This document shows, piece by piece, positions 17,378 to 25,628 of a DNA stretch of 64,000 nucleotides. The notes beneath the pieces were generated by a model that saw nothing but the letters and a program-made list of their open reading frames with translations, was not told the origin of the DNA and did no database searches. Position numbers and translations under genes: made by a program. The stretch is from JBEEFP01 sp041166085 (GTDB taxonomy: Bacteria; Actinomycetota; Acidimicrobiia; Acidimicrobiales; JAFATL01), in contig JBEEFP010000050.1 of NCBI GenBank assembly GCA_041166085.1, forward strand, positions 62,001 through 126,000, in the 5' to 3' direction. The stretch's first letter is position 1, and each line of letters begins with the position of its first letter.

Positions 17378-18916
17378 ATGCGCATCGCTGCGCTCGACCT
17401 CGGCACCAACTCCTTTCACCTGCTGGCCGTCGACGCCCACGCCGACGGGAGCTTCGTTCCGCTGCTCAAGGAAAAGGAGATGCTGCGCCTGGGCGAGTGG
17501 CTGGTCCGTGAAGGTCGTCTGCCGGACGCCCTTGCCGACGAAGCGGTCGAGACGGCCCACCGGCTCTGCTCGCTCGCGGCCAGCGCTGGCTGCGAAGAGA
17601 TCCTGATGTGCGCGACGAGCGCGTTGCGGGAAGCAGAGAACGGCAGCGAGGTGGTCCAGCGCATCGAGGACGCCACGGGCCTGGCCGTGCGGGTGATCAA
17701 CGGACGGGACGAGGCCCGTCTCACCTTCGCGGCCGTGCGCGCCAGCATCTCCCTCCCGCCTCGTCCGGTGGTCTGCTTCGACCTGGGCGGCGGCAGTTTG
17801 GAGGTGATGGTCGGTGACGGCGCGGGCCTCGTCTGGTCCACGAGCGTGAAGCTGGGCGTGGGCCGGCTCTCGGCCGAGCTCGTGCGCAACGACCCTCCGA
17901 CCAAGGGCGATCGGCGCCGCCTTCGCGATCGCATCCGCGACGTGCTCGGTCCCGTCGCCGACGCGGTTGCCGACTTCGAGCCGGAGATGGCCATCGGCTC
18001 GAGCGGCACCTTCTGCGCCCTCGCCCGCATGATCGGCGCGGCGCGCGCGGGCGGCACCGCGCCGTTGTCGGTCAACCAGTTCACCGTGAGCCGCGCCGAG
18101 CTGTCCGCCCTCGACGAGCAGGTCTTCGCCCTCGACGCCGACGGGCGCCGTCGCCTGCCCGGCCTGGAGGCACGGCGAGTCGACCTCATTCCGGCGGGCG
18201 CCGCCATCGCCGTCGAGGCAACCAAGCTCTTCTCCTTTGCGAGCCTGACGGTCAGCGAGTGGGCACTGCGCGAAGGCATGGTGCTCGAGGCCATCGGCCG
18301 CCACGACGTGGTCGAGTGGAGTGGCGATCCTGGGCCCATGCGCCGGGCCGCGGTCGAGGGCCTGGCCAGGCGCTGCCAGTGGAACGAAGGCCACGCCCGC
18401 CAGGTCGCGGCACTGGCGGCCGAGCTCTTCGATCAGACGAGACCGCTGCACGGGCTGACGACCGGCGATCGCGAGTTGCTTGAATGCGCCGGTCTGCTCC
18501 ACGACATCGGCGAGCACGTGTCAGCCATCGCCCATCACAAGCACACCGCCTACCTGATCCAGCACGGGCGCCTCCGGGGGTTCTCGCCCGACGAGGTGCT
18601 GGTGCTGGCCGCCCTGGCGCGCTATCACCGCAACAGCGAACCGAAGCCGGCCCACGAGCCGTTCGGTTCGCTCAGCCCGATCGACCAGGAGCGCGTCACC
18701 AAGCTGGCCTCGATCCTGCGCCTCGCCGACGGGCTCGACCGCGGACACTGCGGCGCGGTGGAGGACCTCGTGGTCGACGTCACCTCCGACTCCGTCCGCC
18801 TCACGCTCGAGGGTCGCAGCGACGTGGACCTCGAGCTGTGGGGCGCCCGCCGGAAGCGTGCGCTCTTCGAGCGCCTCTTCGGCCGGCGCGTCGACGTGGT
18901 CACGCGTCAGCCGTAG
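17378..18916 (+). CDS. Ppx/GppA family exopolyphosphatase with HD domain
   Basis: 512 residues from ATG 17378 (GTG 17369 also possible). Residues 1-300 are the ASKHA-fold Ppx/GppA domain: RIAALDLGTNSFHLLAVD, CATSALREAENG, VINGRDEARL, FDLGGGSLEVMVGDG and GSSGTFCALA. The C-terminal part has an HD-type helical domain (LLHDIGEHVSAIAHHKHTAYLI, about 373-394). These enzymes remove phosphate from polyphosphate or pppGpp. The place next to the PHO box and pstSCAB supports polyphosphate turnover under phosphate control. Confidence 0.9.
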   Translation: MRIAALDLGTNSFHLLAVDAHADGSFVPLLKEKEMLRLGEWLVREGRLPDALADEAVETAHRLCSLAASAGCEEILMCATSALREAENGSEVVQRIEDATGLAVRVINGRDEARLTFAAVRASISLPPRPVVCFDLGGGSLEVMVGDGAGLVWSTSVKLGVGRLSAELVRNDPPTKGDRRRLRDRIRDVLGPVADAVADFEPEMAIGSSGTFCALARMIGAARAGGTAPLSVNQFTVSRAELSALDEQVFALDADGRRRLPGLEARRVDLIPAGAAIAVEATKLFSFASLTVSEWALREGMVLEAIGRHDVVEWSGDPGPMRRAAVEGLARRCQWNEGHARQVAALAAELFDQTRPLHGLTTGDRELLECAGLLHDIGEHVSAIAHHKHTAYLIQHGRLRGFSPDEVLVLAALARYHRNSEPKPAHEPFGSLSPIDQERVTKLASILRLADGLDRGHCGAVEDLVVDVTSDSVRLTLEGRSDVDLELWGARRKRALFERLFGRRVDVVTRQP

Positions 18917-18939
18917 CCGGCCCCCGAACTTCGGCCCTC

Positions 18940-18961
18940 GTTCACCGCACGTTCATCCGCA
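18940..18961 (+). promoter_or_regulatory. PHO box upstream of pstS
   Basis: GTTCACC (18940-18946), gcac, GTTCATC (18951-18957): two 11-bp direct repeat units matching the streptomycete PhoP operator (GTTCACC-N4 repeats) with one change. It lies 74-91 bp before the pstS start and the likely regulator gene is at 24923. It should activate pstS when phosphate is scarce. Confidence 0.8.
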
Positions 18962-19030
18962 CGCCAGCCCGTCGCCTTGTGGCCTCTCTACGTTCCGCGC
19001 AGACACCACATGAGCGATCAAGGAGCGCAC

Positions 19031-20122
19031 GTGAGACGACGCAGTTGGCTGCTGGGGTTGACCCTGGTCCTCGCCTTGGTGGCAGGGGCATGTGGCAGTG
19101 ACAACAACTCCCCGGGCGGCGCGGCCAAGGGGGCCACGAACACGACGGCGACCCAGGTCGCGTGCGCGGCGGGCTCGGTCTCGGGCGCGGGATCCACCTT
19201 CGTGGCGAACATCGCGCAGCAGTGGATCAAGGACTTCGGTACGAAGTGCCCCGGCGCGACGATCAACTACCAGGGCGTGGGTTCTGGAGCAGGCATCCAG
19301 CAGTTCGTCGCGGGGACCGTCGACTTCGGGGCGAGCGACGCCGTCATGAAGCCCGAGGAGGAGCAGCCCGCGGTCGCCAAGGGCGGCGCGGTGCTGCACA
19401 TCCCGTGGAGCGGCGGTGGCGTCGCCGTCGAGTACAACGTCGCCGGGCCCGACAAGCTGCAGCTCTCGCCCGAGACCCTGGCCGGCATCTTCGCCGGGAA
19501 GATCACCAAGTGGAACGCCCCGGAGATCGGCAAGGACAACTCGGGTGCCCACCTTCCCGCGACCGGGATCCAGGTCGTCCACCGCTCTGACGGCTCGGGA
19601 ACGACCAATGCCTTCACGTCGTACCTCACCGCGGTTGCCCCGGCGGTGTGGACGGTCGGCGCAGGCAAGGACGTGCCCTGGCCCACGGGCCAGGGGGCCA
19701 AGGGCTCCGACGGCGTCACGGCCGCCGTCAAGCAGACGGACGGCGCCATCGGCTACGCCGAGGTGTCCTTCGCCAAGGGCGGCTCGCTGGGAATCGCGTC
19801 CATCAAGAACCCGGCCGGCACGTTCGTGCAGCCGGACGCTGCCAACGTCGCCGCCGCCCTGGCCGAGGGCACCATCCCGGCCGACCTCAAGGTGGTGCCG
19901 AACTACAAGCCGGTCGATGCCAAGGCGTACCCGATCTCGACCTTCACCTGGGCCATCGTCTTCCAGAAGCCGGTCGACGCAGCCAAGGCCAAGCTCCTGA
20001 AGGCGTTCCTCACCTACGCGGTCGGACCCGGCCAGGACGCGGCATCCTCGCTCTATTACGCCCCGCTCCCCAAGGAGCTCGCACAGAAGGCGCAGACGGC
20101 CGTCGAGTCCATCCAGGCTTGA
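19031..20122 (+). CDS. pstS: phosphate-binding lipoprotein PstS
   Basis: 363 residues from GTG 19031, chosen for the AAGGAG site 6-7 nt upstream and for the lipoprotein signal it gives (RRRSWLLGLTLVLALVAGAC, Cys21). Mature features of PstS are clear: SGAGSTFVANIAQQW, YQGVGSGAGIQQF, VDFGASDAVM, ITKWNAPEIG and HRSDGSGTTNAFTSYL, which contain the phosphate-coordinating Ser/Thr/Asp/Arg residues. It delivers phosphate to PstCA. The PHO box lies upstream. Confidence 0.95.
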   Translation: MRRRSWLLGLTLVLALVAGACGSDNNSPGGAAKGATNTTATQVACAAGSVSGAGSTFVANIAQQWIKDFGTKCPGATINYQGVGSGAGIQQFVAGTVDFGASDAVMKPEEEQPAVAKGGAVLHIPWSGGGVAVEYNVAGPDKLQLSPETLAGIFAGKITKWNAPEIGKDNSGAHLPATGIQVVHRSDGSGTTNAFTSYLTAVAPAVWTVGAGKDVPWPTGQGAKGSDGVTAAVKQTDGAIGYAEVSFAKGGSLGIASIKNPAGTFVQPDAANVAAALAEGTIPADLKVVPNYKPVDAKAYPISTFTWAIVFQKPVDAAKAKLLKAFLTYAVGPGQDAASSLYYAPLPKELAQKAQTAVESIQA

Positions 20123-20148
20123 CCGCTACCGTCGCCCACTGAGCGCCC

Positions 20149-21132
20149 ATGGCTGCGATGGACTCTCCCCCACGACCGGCGACACCACCCACGTCCCGGC
20201 GCGCACCGCGCCGGGACGTGCGTGTGGCCGACCGCCTCTTTCGGTGGCTCACGCAGGGCGCTGGACTCCTGGTCCTGGCCCTCATCGTCGCCATCGTGGT
20301 GTTCCTCGTAGCCAAAGCCATGCCCGCCTTCGACGAGGCGGGGCGCCACTTCTTCACCGAGAGGGGATGGTTTCCGGACGCGTCGCCGCCTCACTTCGGC
20401 GTCGCCGCGCTCATCTTCGGCACGCTGCTCTCCAGCCTCCTCGCCATGCTCATCGCCACGCCCGTCGCGGTCGGGACGGCGCTCGTGCTCACCGAGTTGC
20501 TGCCCGGGACCGTCGCCACCGCCGTCGGCTGGCTCGTGGATCTCCTCGCGGCAGTGCCGAGCGTCGTGTACGGCCTCTGGGGTCTGTACTTCCTCGTGCC
20601 GCGGATGATCCCGTTCGAGCGTTGGCTCGACGCCCACCTCGGGTTCATCCCCCTCTTCGACTCGCGCAACAACACCTTCGGGAAGTCGATCTTCGCGGCA
20701 TCGGTGGTGCTGGCGATCATGGTGCTGCCGATCGTCGCCGCCATCAGCCGCGAGGTGTTCAGACAGGTCCCCACCGTGCACCGCGAGGCGGCGTTGGCGT
20801 TGGGCGCGACCCGGTGGGAGATGATCCGCACCGCGGTGCTGCCTCCGAGCCGCCCCGGCATCATCGCCGGCGTCATGCTCGGCCTCGGCCGGGCCCTGGG
20901 CGAGACCATCGCCGTCGCCCTCGTGCTCGGTGCGATCTACGACATCAACATCCACATCCTTGAGCCGGGCGGCAGCACCATCGCGGCCAACATCGCCCTC
21001 AAGTTCGGGGAGGCGGCCAGTACCGGCCGGGCCGCGCTGGTCGCGTCCGGGCTCGTCCTCTTTGCCATCACCCTCGTCGTCAACGTGTCGGCCAGGGCCA
21101 TCGTTCGCGGCCGCACGGACGCCGACGCATGA
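20149..21132 (+). CDS. pstC: phosphate ABC transporter permease PstC
   Basis: 327 residues with six core transmembrane helices after a basic, proline-rich N-terminus. The EAA-type loop that contacts PstB is REAALALGATRWEMIRTAVLPPSRPGI. The 26 bp after pstS contain no clear ribosome-binding site, and a 14-bp-arm palindrome (20190-20220) lies inside the first 25 codons; a downstream start at GTG 20224 would place it between the genes instead. The stop overlaps pstA (ATGA). Confidence 0.93.
   Translation: MAAMDSPPRPATPPTSRRAPRRDVRVADRLFRWLTQGAGLLVLALIVAIVVFLVAKAMPAFDEAGRHFFTERGWFPDASPPHFGVAALIFGTLLSSLLAMLIATPVAVGTALVLTELLPGTVATAVGWLVDLLAAVPSVVYGLWGLYFLVPRMIPFERWLDAHLGFIPLFDSRNNTFGKSIFAASVVLAIMVLPIVAAISREVFRQVPTVHREAALALGATRWEMIRTAVLPPSRPGIIAGVMLGLGRALGETIAVALVLGAIYDINIHILEPGGSTIAANIALKFGEAASTGRAALVASGLVLFAITLVVNVSARAIVRGRTDADA
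20190..20220. repeat. 14-bp perfect inverted repeat at the 5' end of pstC
   Basis: cacgtcccggcgcg (20190-20203), 3-nt loop, cgcgccgggacgtg (20207-20220). In RNA it would be a very stable hairpin directly after pstS. It may cap pstS mRNA or attenuate pstCAB, a known way to make more binding protein than permease. Confidence 0.6.
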
Positions 21133-22166
21133 TCACCTCCCCGACCACCCGGCCGCTCGAGCGACCGCATCTTGGCCGTGCCCACGTCGCGGCCATCGTG
21201 GCCGTGGCGGTTGCGATCACCGGCGCCCTCTTCGCGGCCACCCCCCTGCAGGGCCGCGCCGACTTCCTGCTCGTGGCCGTCGCCGTCTATGTCGCGCTCC
21301 TGGGTGCGACGGCCCGATTGGTCGAGGGCCCGCGAGCGGCCCGCGACCGGTTGGCCATGCATGGCCTGTACGGGATGCTGGCGCTTGCCCTGCTGCCGCT
21401 CGTCGCGGTGCTCGCCTACACCGTCAACCGCGGCGCGCAGGCCATCTCGCTCAACTTCCTCACCCATTCGATGAAGGGCGTCGGTCCCCTCGATCCCGGG
21501 GGCGGCGCCTATCACGCCATCGTCGGCACGCTCGAGCAGGTCGGCATCGCCACCCTGATCTCTGTGCCGCTCGGGCTGCTGGCTGCCGTCTACCTCGTGG
21601 AATACGGACGAGGCCGGTTCGCGGGTCTCGTGCGCTTCGTCGTCGACGTGATGACCGGGATCCCGTCCATCGTGGCGGGACTGTTCGTCTTCGCCTTCTG
21701 GGTCGTCGGGCTGCACCGGGGATTCTCGGGTCTGGCGGCCGCCCTTGCGCTGACCGTGCTCATGCTGCCGGTGGTCGTACGGACGTCGGAGGAGATGCTC
21801 AAGCTCGTCCCCGCCGATCTTCGAGAGGCGAGCTGGGCCCTCGGCGTCCCCCGGTGGCGGACCATCGTTTCGGTGGTCCTGCCGTCCGCGTCGGCCGGGC
21901 TGACCACCGGGGTCATGCTCGCCATCGCCCGCGTCACCGGCGAGACGGCGCCGCTGCTGCTCACCGCCTTCGGATTCGATGCCATCAACACCGACCCGGT
22001 GCACGGGCCGCAGTCCGCCCTTCCGCTCTACGTGTTCGGTCAGGCCCAGTCCGCCTTCGACGTCGCTGTCGACCGGGCGTGGGCCGGAGCCCTTACCCTG
22101 ATCGTTGTGGTCCTGCTGCTCACCACTACCGCCCGCCTGCTCACCCGGCGGAACCGGCTTGCCTGA
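21129..22166 (+). CDS. pstA: phosphate ABC transporter permease PstA
   Basis: 345 residues. The ATG overlaps the pstC stop. Compared with typical PstA (about 280-300) it has an extra N-terminal pair of hydrophobic segments (AHVAAIVAVAVAITGALFA, FLLVAVAVYVALLGAT) before the permease core. The core shows LEQVGIATLISVPLGLLAAVYLVEYG, MTGIPSIVAGLFVFAFW and the EAA loop REASWALGVPRWRTIVSVVLP. It pairs with PstC to form the phosphate channel. Confidence 0.93.
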   Translation: MITSPTTRPLERPHLGRAHVAAIVAVAVAITGALFAATPLQGRADFLLVAVAVYVALLGATARLVEGPRAARDRLAMHGLYGMLALALLPLVAVLAYTVNRGAQAISLNFLTHSMKGVGPLDPGGGAYHAIVGTLEQVGIATLISVPLGLLAAVYLVEYGRGRFAGLVRFVVDVMTGIPSIVAGLFVFAFWVVGLHRGFSGLAAALALTVLMLPVVVRTSEEMLKLVPADLREASWALGVPRWRTIVSVVLPSASAGLTTGVMLAIARVTGETAPLLLTAFGFDAINTDPVHGPQSALPLYVFGQAQSAFDVAVDRAWAGALTLIVVVLLLTTTARLLTRRNRLA

Positions 22167-22176
22167 GGAGACCCTG

Positions 22177-22953
22177 ATGGCGAATCGCATCGATGTCGAG
22201 CACGTGTCCGCCTGGTTCGGCAAGTTCAAGGCCCTCGACGACGTCGACCTCGTCATCGAACCCAAACAGGTGACGGCCCTGATCGGCCCGTCGGGCTGCG
22301 GCAAGTCGACGTTCCTGCGCACCCTCAACCGTCTCCACGAGACGGTCCCGGGCGCGCGTGCCGAGGGCAGGGTCCTGCTCGACGGCGACGACATCTACGA
22401 CGACGGCGTCGACCCCGTGCTCGTCCGGCGCTCGATCGGCATGGTGTTCCAGCGACCCAACCCGTTCCCCACCATGTCGATCCGCGACAACGTCGTCGCC
22501 GGGCTCCGCCTCAACGGCATCCGCAAGAAGAGCACGCTCGACGAGGCGGCGCAGCGCTCTCTCGAACAGGCCGGCCTCTGGGGCGAGGTGAGCCACCGTT
22601 TGGGCAAGCCCGCGGCCAGCCTCTCGGGCGGACAGCAGCAGCGTCTCTGCATCGCCCGCGCCCTTGCGGTGGAACCCGAGGTGCTGCTACTGGACGAGCC
22701 GTGCTCGGCCCTCGACCCCATCTCGACGCTCAAGATCGAGGACCTGCTCGTGCAGCTCAAGGACAGCTACACGATCGTCATCGTCACCCACAACATGCAG
22801 GAGGCGGCGCGCGTCAGCGACACGACCGCGTTCTTCAACATCAGCGGCGCGGGTGAGCCCGGCAAGCTCGTCGAGTCCGGCCCCACCACCAAGATCTTCA
22901 CCAAGCCCGAGGACTCGCGGACAGAGGACTACATCACCGGGAGGTTCGGCTGA
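22177..22953 (+). CDS. pstB: phosphate ABC transporter ATPase PstB
   Basis: 258 residues from ATG 22177 (TGAGGAGACC upstream), 10 bp after pstA. Walker A GPSGCGKST (37-45), signature LSGGQQQR (about 149), Walker B VLLLDEPCSALDP (about 169) and switch His in IVTHNMQEAARVSD are intact. MVFQRPNPFPTMSI is characteristic of PstB. It powers PstSCA. Confidence 0.96.
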   Translation: MANRIDVEHVSAWFGKFKALDDVDLVIEPKQVTALIGPSGCGKSTFLRTLNRLHETVPGARAEGRVLLDGDDIYDDGVDPVLVRRSIGMVFQRPNPFPTMSIRDNVVAGLRLNGIRKKSTLDEAAQRSLEQAGLWGEVSHRLGKPAASLSGGQQQRLCIARALAVEPEVLLLDEPCSALDPISTLKIEDLLVQLKDSYTIVIVTHNMQEAARVSDTTAFFNISGAGEPGKLVESGPTTKIFTKPEDSRTEDYITGRFG

Positions 22954-22971
22954 TGGCCCGAGCAGCCACGC

Positions 22972-23016
22972 TCTCGAGGAAATGGGGTACCGATTCGGTA
23001 CCCCATTTCCTCGAGA
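22972..23016. terminator. perfect 22-bp-arm palindrome between pstB and phoU
   Basis: The left arm (22972-22993, beginning tctcgaggaaatggggtacc) and right arm (22995-23016) are exact reverse complements around a single T at 22994. It lies in the 85-bp pstB-phoU gap with both genes on the same strand. An RNA hairpin this stable would terminate or attenuate transcription or protect the pstSCAB message. It shares the core tctcgagg-N-aatg with the palindrome at 26356. Confidence 0.7.
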
Positions 23017-23038
23017 CGGAGCAGGAGGACCGCGCCTG

Positions 23039-23680
23039 ATGGCCGAGGAGATCCGCGTCGCCTTCCACCGGGAGCTCGACGACATCGACGAGAAGGTCGG
23101 ACAGCTCTTCGCCTTGGTGGGTGAAGGGCTGCAGGGCGCCACCGAGGCCTTCCTGGCCAGCGATCGTGAGGCGGCCAAGGCGCTCGTCGACCGGGACAAG
23201 GAGATCGTCGACTCCCTCTACAACGACATCGAGGAGCTGGTGCAGCGCCAGTTCTTCCTCCAGTCACCGATGGCCCAGGACCTGCGCTTCCTCCTGTCGG
23301 TGCTGCGCATCGTCCCCGAGCTCGAGCGCAGCGGGGACCTGTCCGAACACATCGCCCAGCGGGCCGCACGCGGGCTCAGTGGCGAGCTCACCCCACGCAT
23401 ACGCGGCCTGGTCGAGCAGATGGGCCGGGTCGGCGCGGCCATGTGGCGCGACGCGGCCGACGCCTACGCGGAGCGCAACGCCGGCATCGCCGACCAGCTC
23501 AAGGAGGACGACGACGAGCTCGACGAGCTGCACGTGAGCCTCACCGCCGAGCTGGTGTCGGGAAAGCTGTCGGTGCCGGTCGCGTTGGAGATGGCGCTCG
23601 TGGCTCGGTTCTACGAGCGGCTCGGCGACCACGCCGTCAACATCGCGCAGCGCATTCGGTACATGGCGATCGGCAGGTGA
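23039..23680 (+). CDS. phoU: phosphate signalling protein PhoU
   Basis: 213 residues from ATG 23039 with GCAGGAGGA upstream. It has two PhoU helical-bundle repeats with acidic metal sites: DREIVDSLYNDIEELVQR-type and ELERSGDLSEHIAQRA in the first half and EDDDELDELH and FYERLGDHAVNIAQR in the second. PhoU links Pst occupancy to the histidine kinase, keeping it off when phosphate is plentiful. The kinase gene starts 7 bp later. Confidence 0.95.
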   Translation: MAEEIRVAFHRELDDIDEKVGQLFALVGEGLQGATEAFLASDREAAKALVDRDKEIVDSLYNDIEELVQRQFFLQSPMAQDLRFLLSVLRIVPELERSGDLSEHIAQRAARGLSGELTPRIRGLVEQMGRVGAAMWRDAADAYAERNAGIADQLKEDDDELDELHVSLTAELVSGKLSVPVALEMALVARFYERLGDHAVNIAQRIRYMAIGR

Positions 23681-23687
23681 CCGGGCC

Positions 23688-24926
23688 GTGACACCGTGGG
23701 CCGCTGCCGCGGGCGCCGGCCTGCTGCTGGTCGTCACGTGGGTGCTCGCCCTGCTGCGCCGGCGTGCACTCGCGCGCCGGCTTGCGTCGGTCGCCACCCG
23801 GCTGGACGGCGGCGAGGCGGTGGGGGCGGGCTCGTTGGAGGACGTGCTGCACCGGCTCGAGCGGGCGGCCGAGACGGCCGGGGAGCGCTCCTACGACCTG
23901 CAAGCGGTGAGCGAGCGACTGGCCCAGGCCATCGACACCCTGCCCAACGGCGTGGTCGTGTGCGACGAGGACGGCGAGATCCGCTACCGCAACCATCGGG
24001 CCGAGGAGTTCACCGGGACGCGCCATGGCGAGGCGCTGGCGCAGCAGGCCACGTCCGAGGCGCTCACCGCCGCCCTGGGTGGCGAAGCAGGTTCGCGCGC
24101 CGTCGACCTGTTCGGTCCGCCCCGCCGCAACCTGCGCATCACCGCCGCGCCGCTGCTCGGCGAGCACCGCACCATCGGCGCGGTCGCGGTGATCGAGGAC
24201 GTCTCAGAAGGCCGACGGCTCGAGGCCGTGCGGCGCGACTTCGTCGCCAACGTGAGTCATGAGCTCAAGACGCCGGTTGGCGCTCTGGCCCTGCTGGCCG
24301 AGACGCTGGCCGACGAGGAGGACCAGGCCGTGACGCGGCGCCTTTCGCGCCGGATGCAGATCGAAGCTGCTCGCGTGGGGCGCATCATCGAAGACCTCCT
24401 CGACCTCTCCCGTCTCGAGGCCGAGGAGTCGCCATTGCGCGAACCGGTGGCCCTCCACCTGGTGCTGGCACAGGCGGTCGAGCAGGTGCGTCCCTCGGCC
24501 GACGCCCGCAACGTCACGCTCGAGGTCGGGGACGCTCCCCGCCGGCTCCGCATCGTGGGCGACCGCCGCCAGCTGGTGTCGGCTGTCTTCAACCTGCTGG
24601 AGAACGCGGTCAAGTACTCGGACAAGGGCGCCTCGATCCAGTTGACGTGCGCCACCGACGGACGGGAAGTCGCCGTCTCCGTGCGGGACCACGGCATGGG
24701 CATCCCGACGCGCGACCTCGAGCGCATCTTCGAGCGCTTCTACCGGGTGGATCGCTCCCGCGGCCGCGACACGGGCGGCACCGGACTCGGGCTCGCCATC
24801 GTCCGCCACGTGGCCACCAACCACGGAGGTCGGGTCGAGGTCGAGTCGGCCGAAGGTCAGGGGTCGACGTTCACCATTCGCCTCCCCGCGCCTTTCGACC
24901 TCGTCGCCCTGTCACCGACGGCATGA
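23688..24926 (+). CDS. phosphate-sensing histidine kinase, SenX3/PhoR type
   Basis: 412 residues from GTG 23688. One N-terminal transmembrane helix (about 3-23), a PAS domain with LPNGVVVCDEDGEIRYRN (about 85-103), the dimerisation/phosphorylation box FVANVSHELKTPVG (His191), N-box NLLENAVKYS, and G-boxes VRDHGMGIP and GTGLGLAIV. A single N-terminal helix plus PAS, without a large extracellular domain, is typical of SenX3/PhoR. Its stop overlaps the regulator start (ATGA). Confidence 0.92.
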   Translation: MTPWAAAAGAGLLLVVTWVLALLRRRALARRLASVATRLDGGEAVGAGSLEDVLHRLERAAETAGERSYDLQAVSERLAQAIDTLPNGVVVCDEDGEIRYRNHRAEEFTGTRHGEALAQQATSEALTAALGGEAGSRAVDLFGPPRRNLRITAAPLLGEHRTIGAVAVIEDVSEGRRLEAVRRDFVANVSHELKTPVGALALLAETLADEEDQAVTRRLSRRMQIEAARVGRIIEDLLDLSRLEAEESPLREPVALHLVLAQAVEQVRPSADARNVTLEVGDAPRRLRIVGDRRQLVSAVFNLLENAVKYSDKGASIQLTCATDGREVAVSVRDHGMGIPTRDLERIFERFYRVDRSRGRDTGGTGLGLAIVRHVATNHGGRVEVESAEGQGSTFTIRLPAPFDLVALSPTA

Positions 24927-25627
24927 ACGAGCCTCGCAACACCGTGCTCGTCGTGGAGGACGAGGAGTCCTTCGTCGAAGCCCTCGTGGTCGGGCTCAAG
25001 CGCGAAGGCTTCCGCGTCCGCATCGCGCGTGACGGGGTGGAGGCGCTCGAGGTGTTCGACACGGCCCGGCCCGACGTGGTGCTGCTCGACGTGATGCTGC
25101 CGCGCATGTCCGGCGTGGACGTGTGCCGTGAGATGCGCAACCGGTCGCCCCACGTCCCCATCATCATGGTCACGGCCAAGGGCTCGGAGATCGACACCGT
25201 GGTCGGGCTCGAGGTGGGCGCCGACGACTACGTCACCAAGCCGTACCGGTTGCGCGAGCTGGTGGCGCGCATCCGCGCCGTGCTCAGGCGCACGCCGAGC
25301 GAGGACCAGCTGGCGACGAGCGGCGAGGCGATCAGCGTGGGCGACGTGGCCCTCGATCCCCTGCGCCACGAGGTGCGGATCCGCGGCGAGGAGGCCGCCC
25401 TCCCGCTCAAGGAGTTCGAGCTCCTCGAGTTGCTGCTCGACAACGCCGGTCGTGTGCTCACCCGGGAGACGATCATCGATCGCGTGTGGGGTCCGCACTA
25501 CGTCGGCGACACCAAGACACTCGACGTCCACATCAAGCGCCTCCGGGGCAAGATCGAGGACGACCCCGGCCACCCCACCCGCATCACCACCATCCGCGGG
25601 CTCGGGTACCGCTACGAGAAGGCCTGA
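24923..25627 (+). CDS. OmpR-family response regulator, RegX3/PhoP type
   Basis: 234 residues. The receiver has acidic pocket VEDEE, phosphorylated Asp56 in LLDVMLPRMSG, MVTAKGSEIDTVVGLEVGADDYVTKPY (Thr and Lys switch residues). The winged-helix DNA-binding domain has PLKEFELLELLLDNAGRVLTR, VGDTKTLDVHIKRLRGKIE and IRGLGYRYE. Sequence and context (PHO box at 18940, pst-phoU-kinase order) match the actinobacterial phosphate regulators RegX3 and PhoP. Confidence 0.93.
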   Translation: MNEPRNTVLVVEDEESFVEALVVGLKREGFRVRIARDGVEALEVFDTARPDVVLLDVMLPRMSGVDVCREMRNRSPHVPIIMVTAKGSEIDTVVGLEVGADDYVTKPYRLRELVARIRAVLRRTPSEDQLATSGEAISVGDVALDPLRHEVRIRGEEAALPLKEFELLELLLDNAGRVLTRETIIDRVWGPHYVGDTKTLDVHIKRLRGKIEDDPGHPTRITTIRGLGYRYEKA

Positions 25628-25628
25628 G

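Noticed and set aside
18976..19030. Upstream starts for pstS (in-frame ATG at 18977 and 19010)
   Set aside because: They add a hydrophilic extension before the lipoprotein signal; GTG 19031 has the AAGGAG site.
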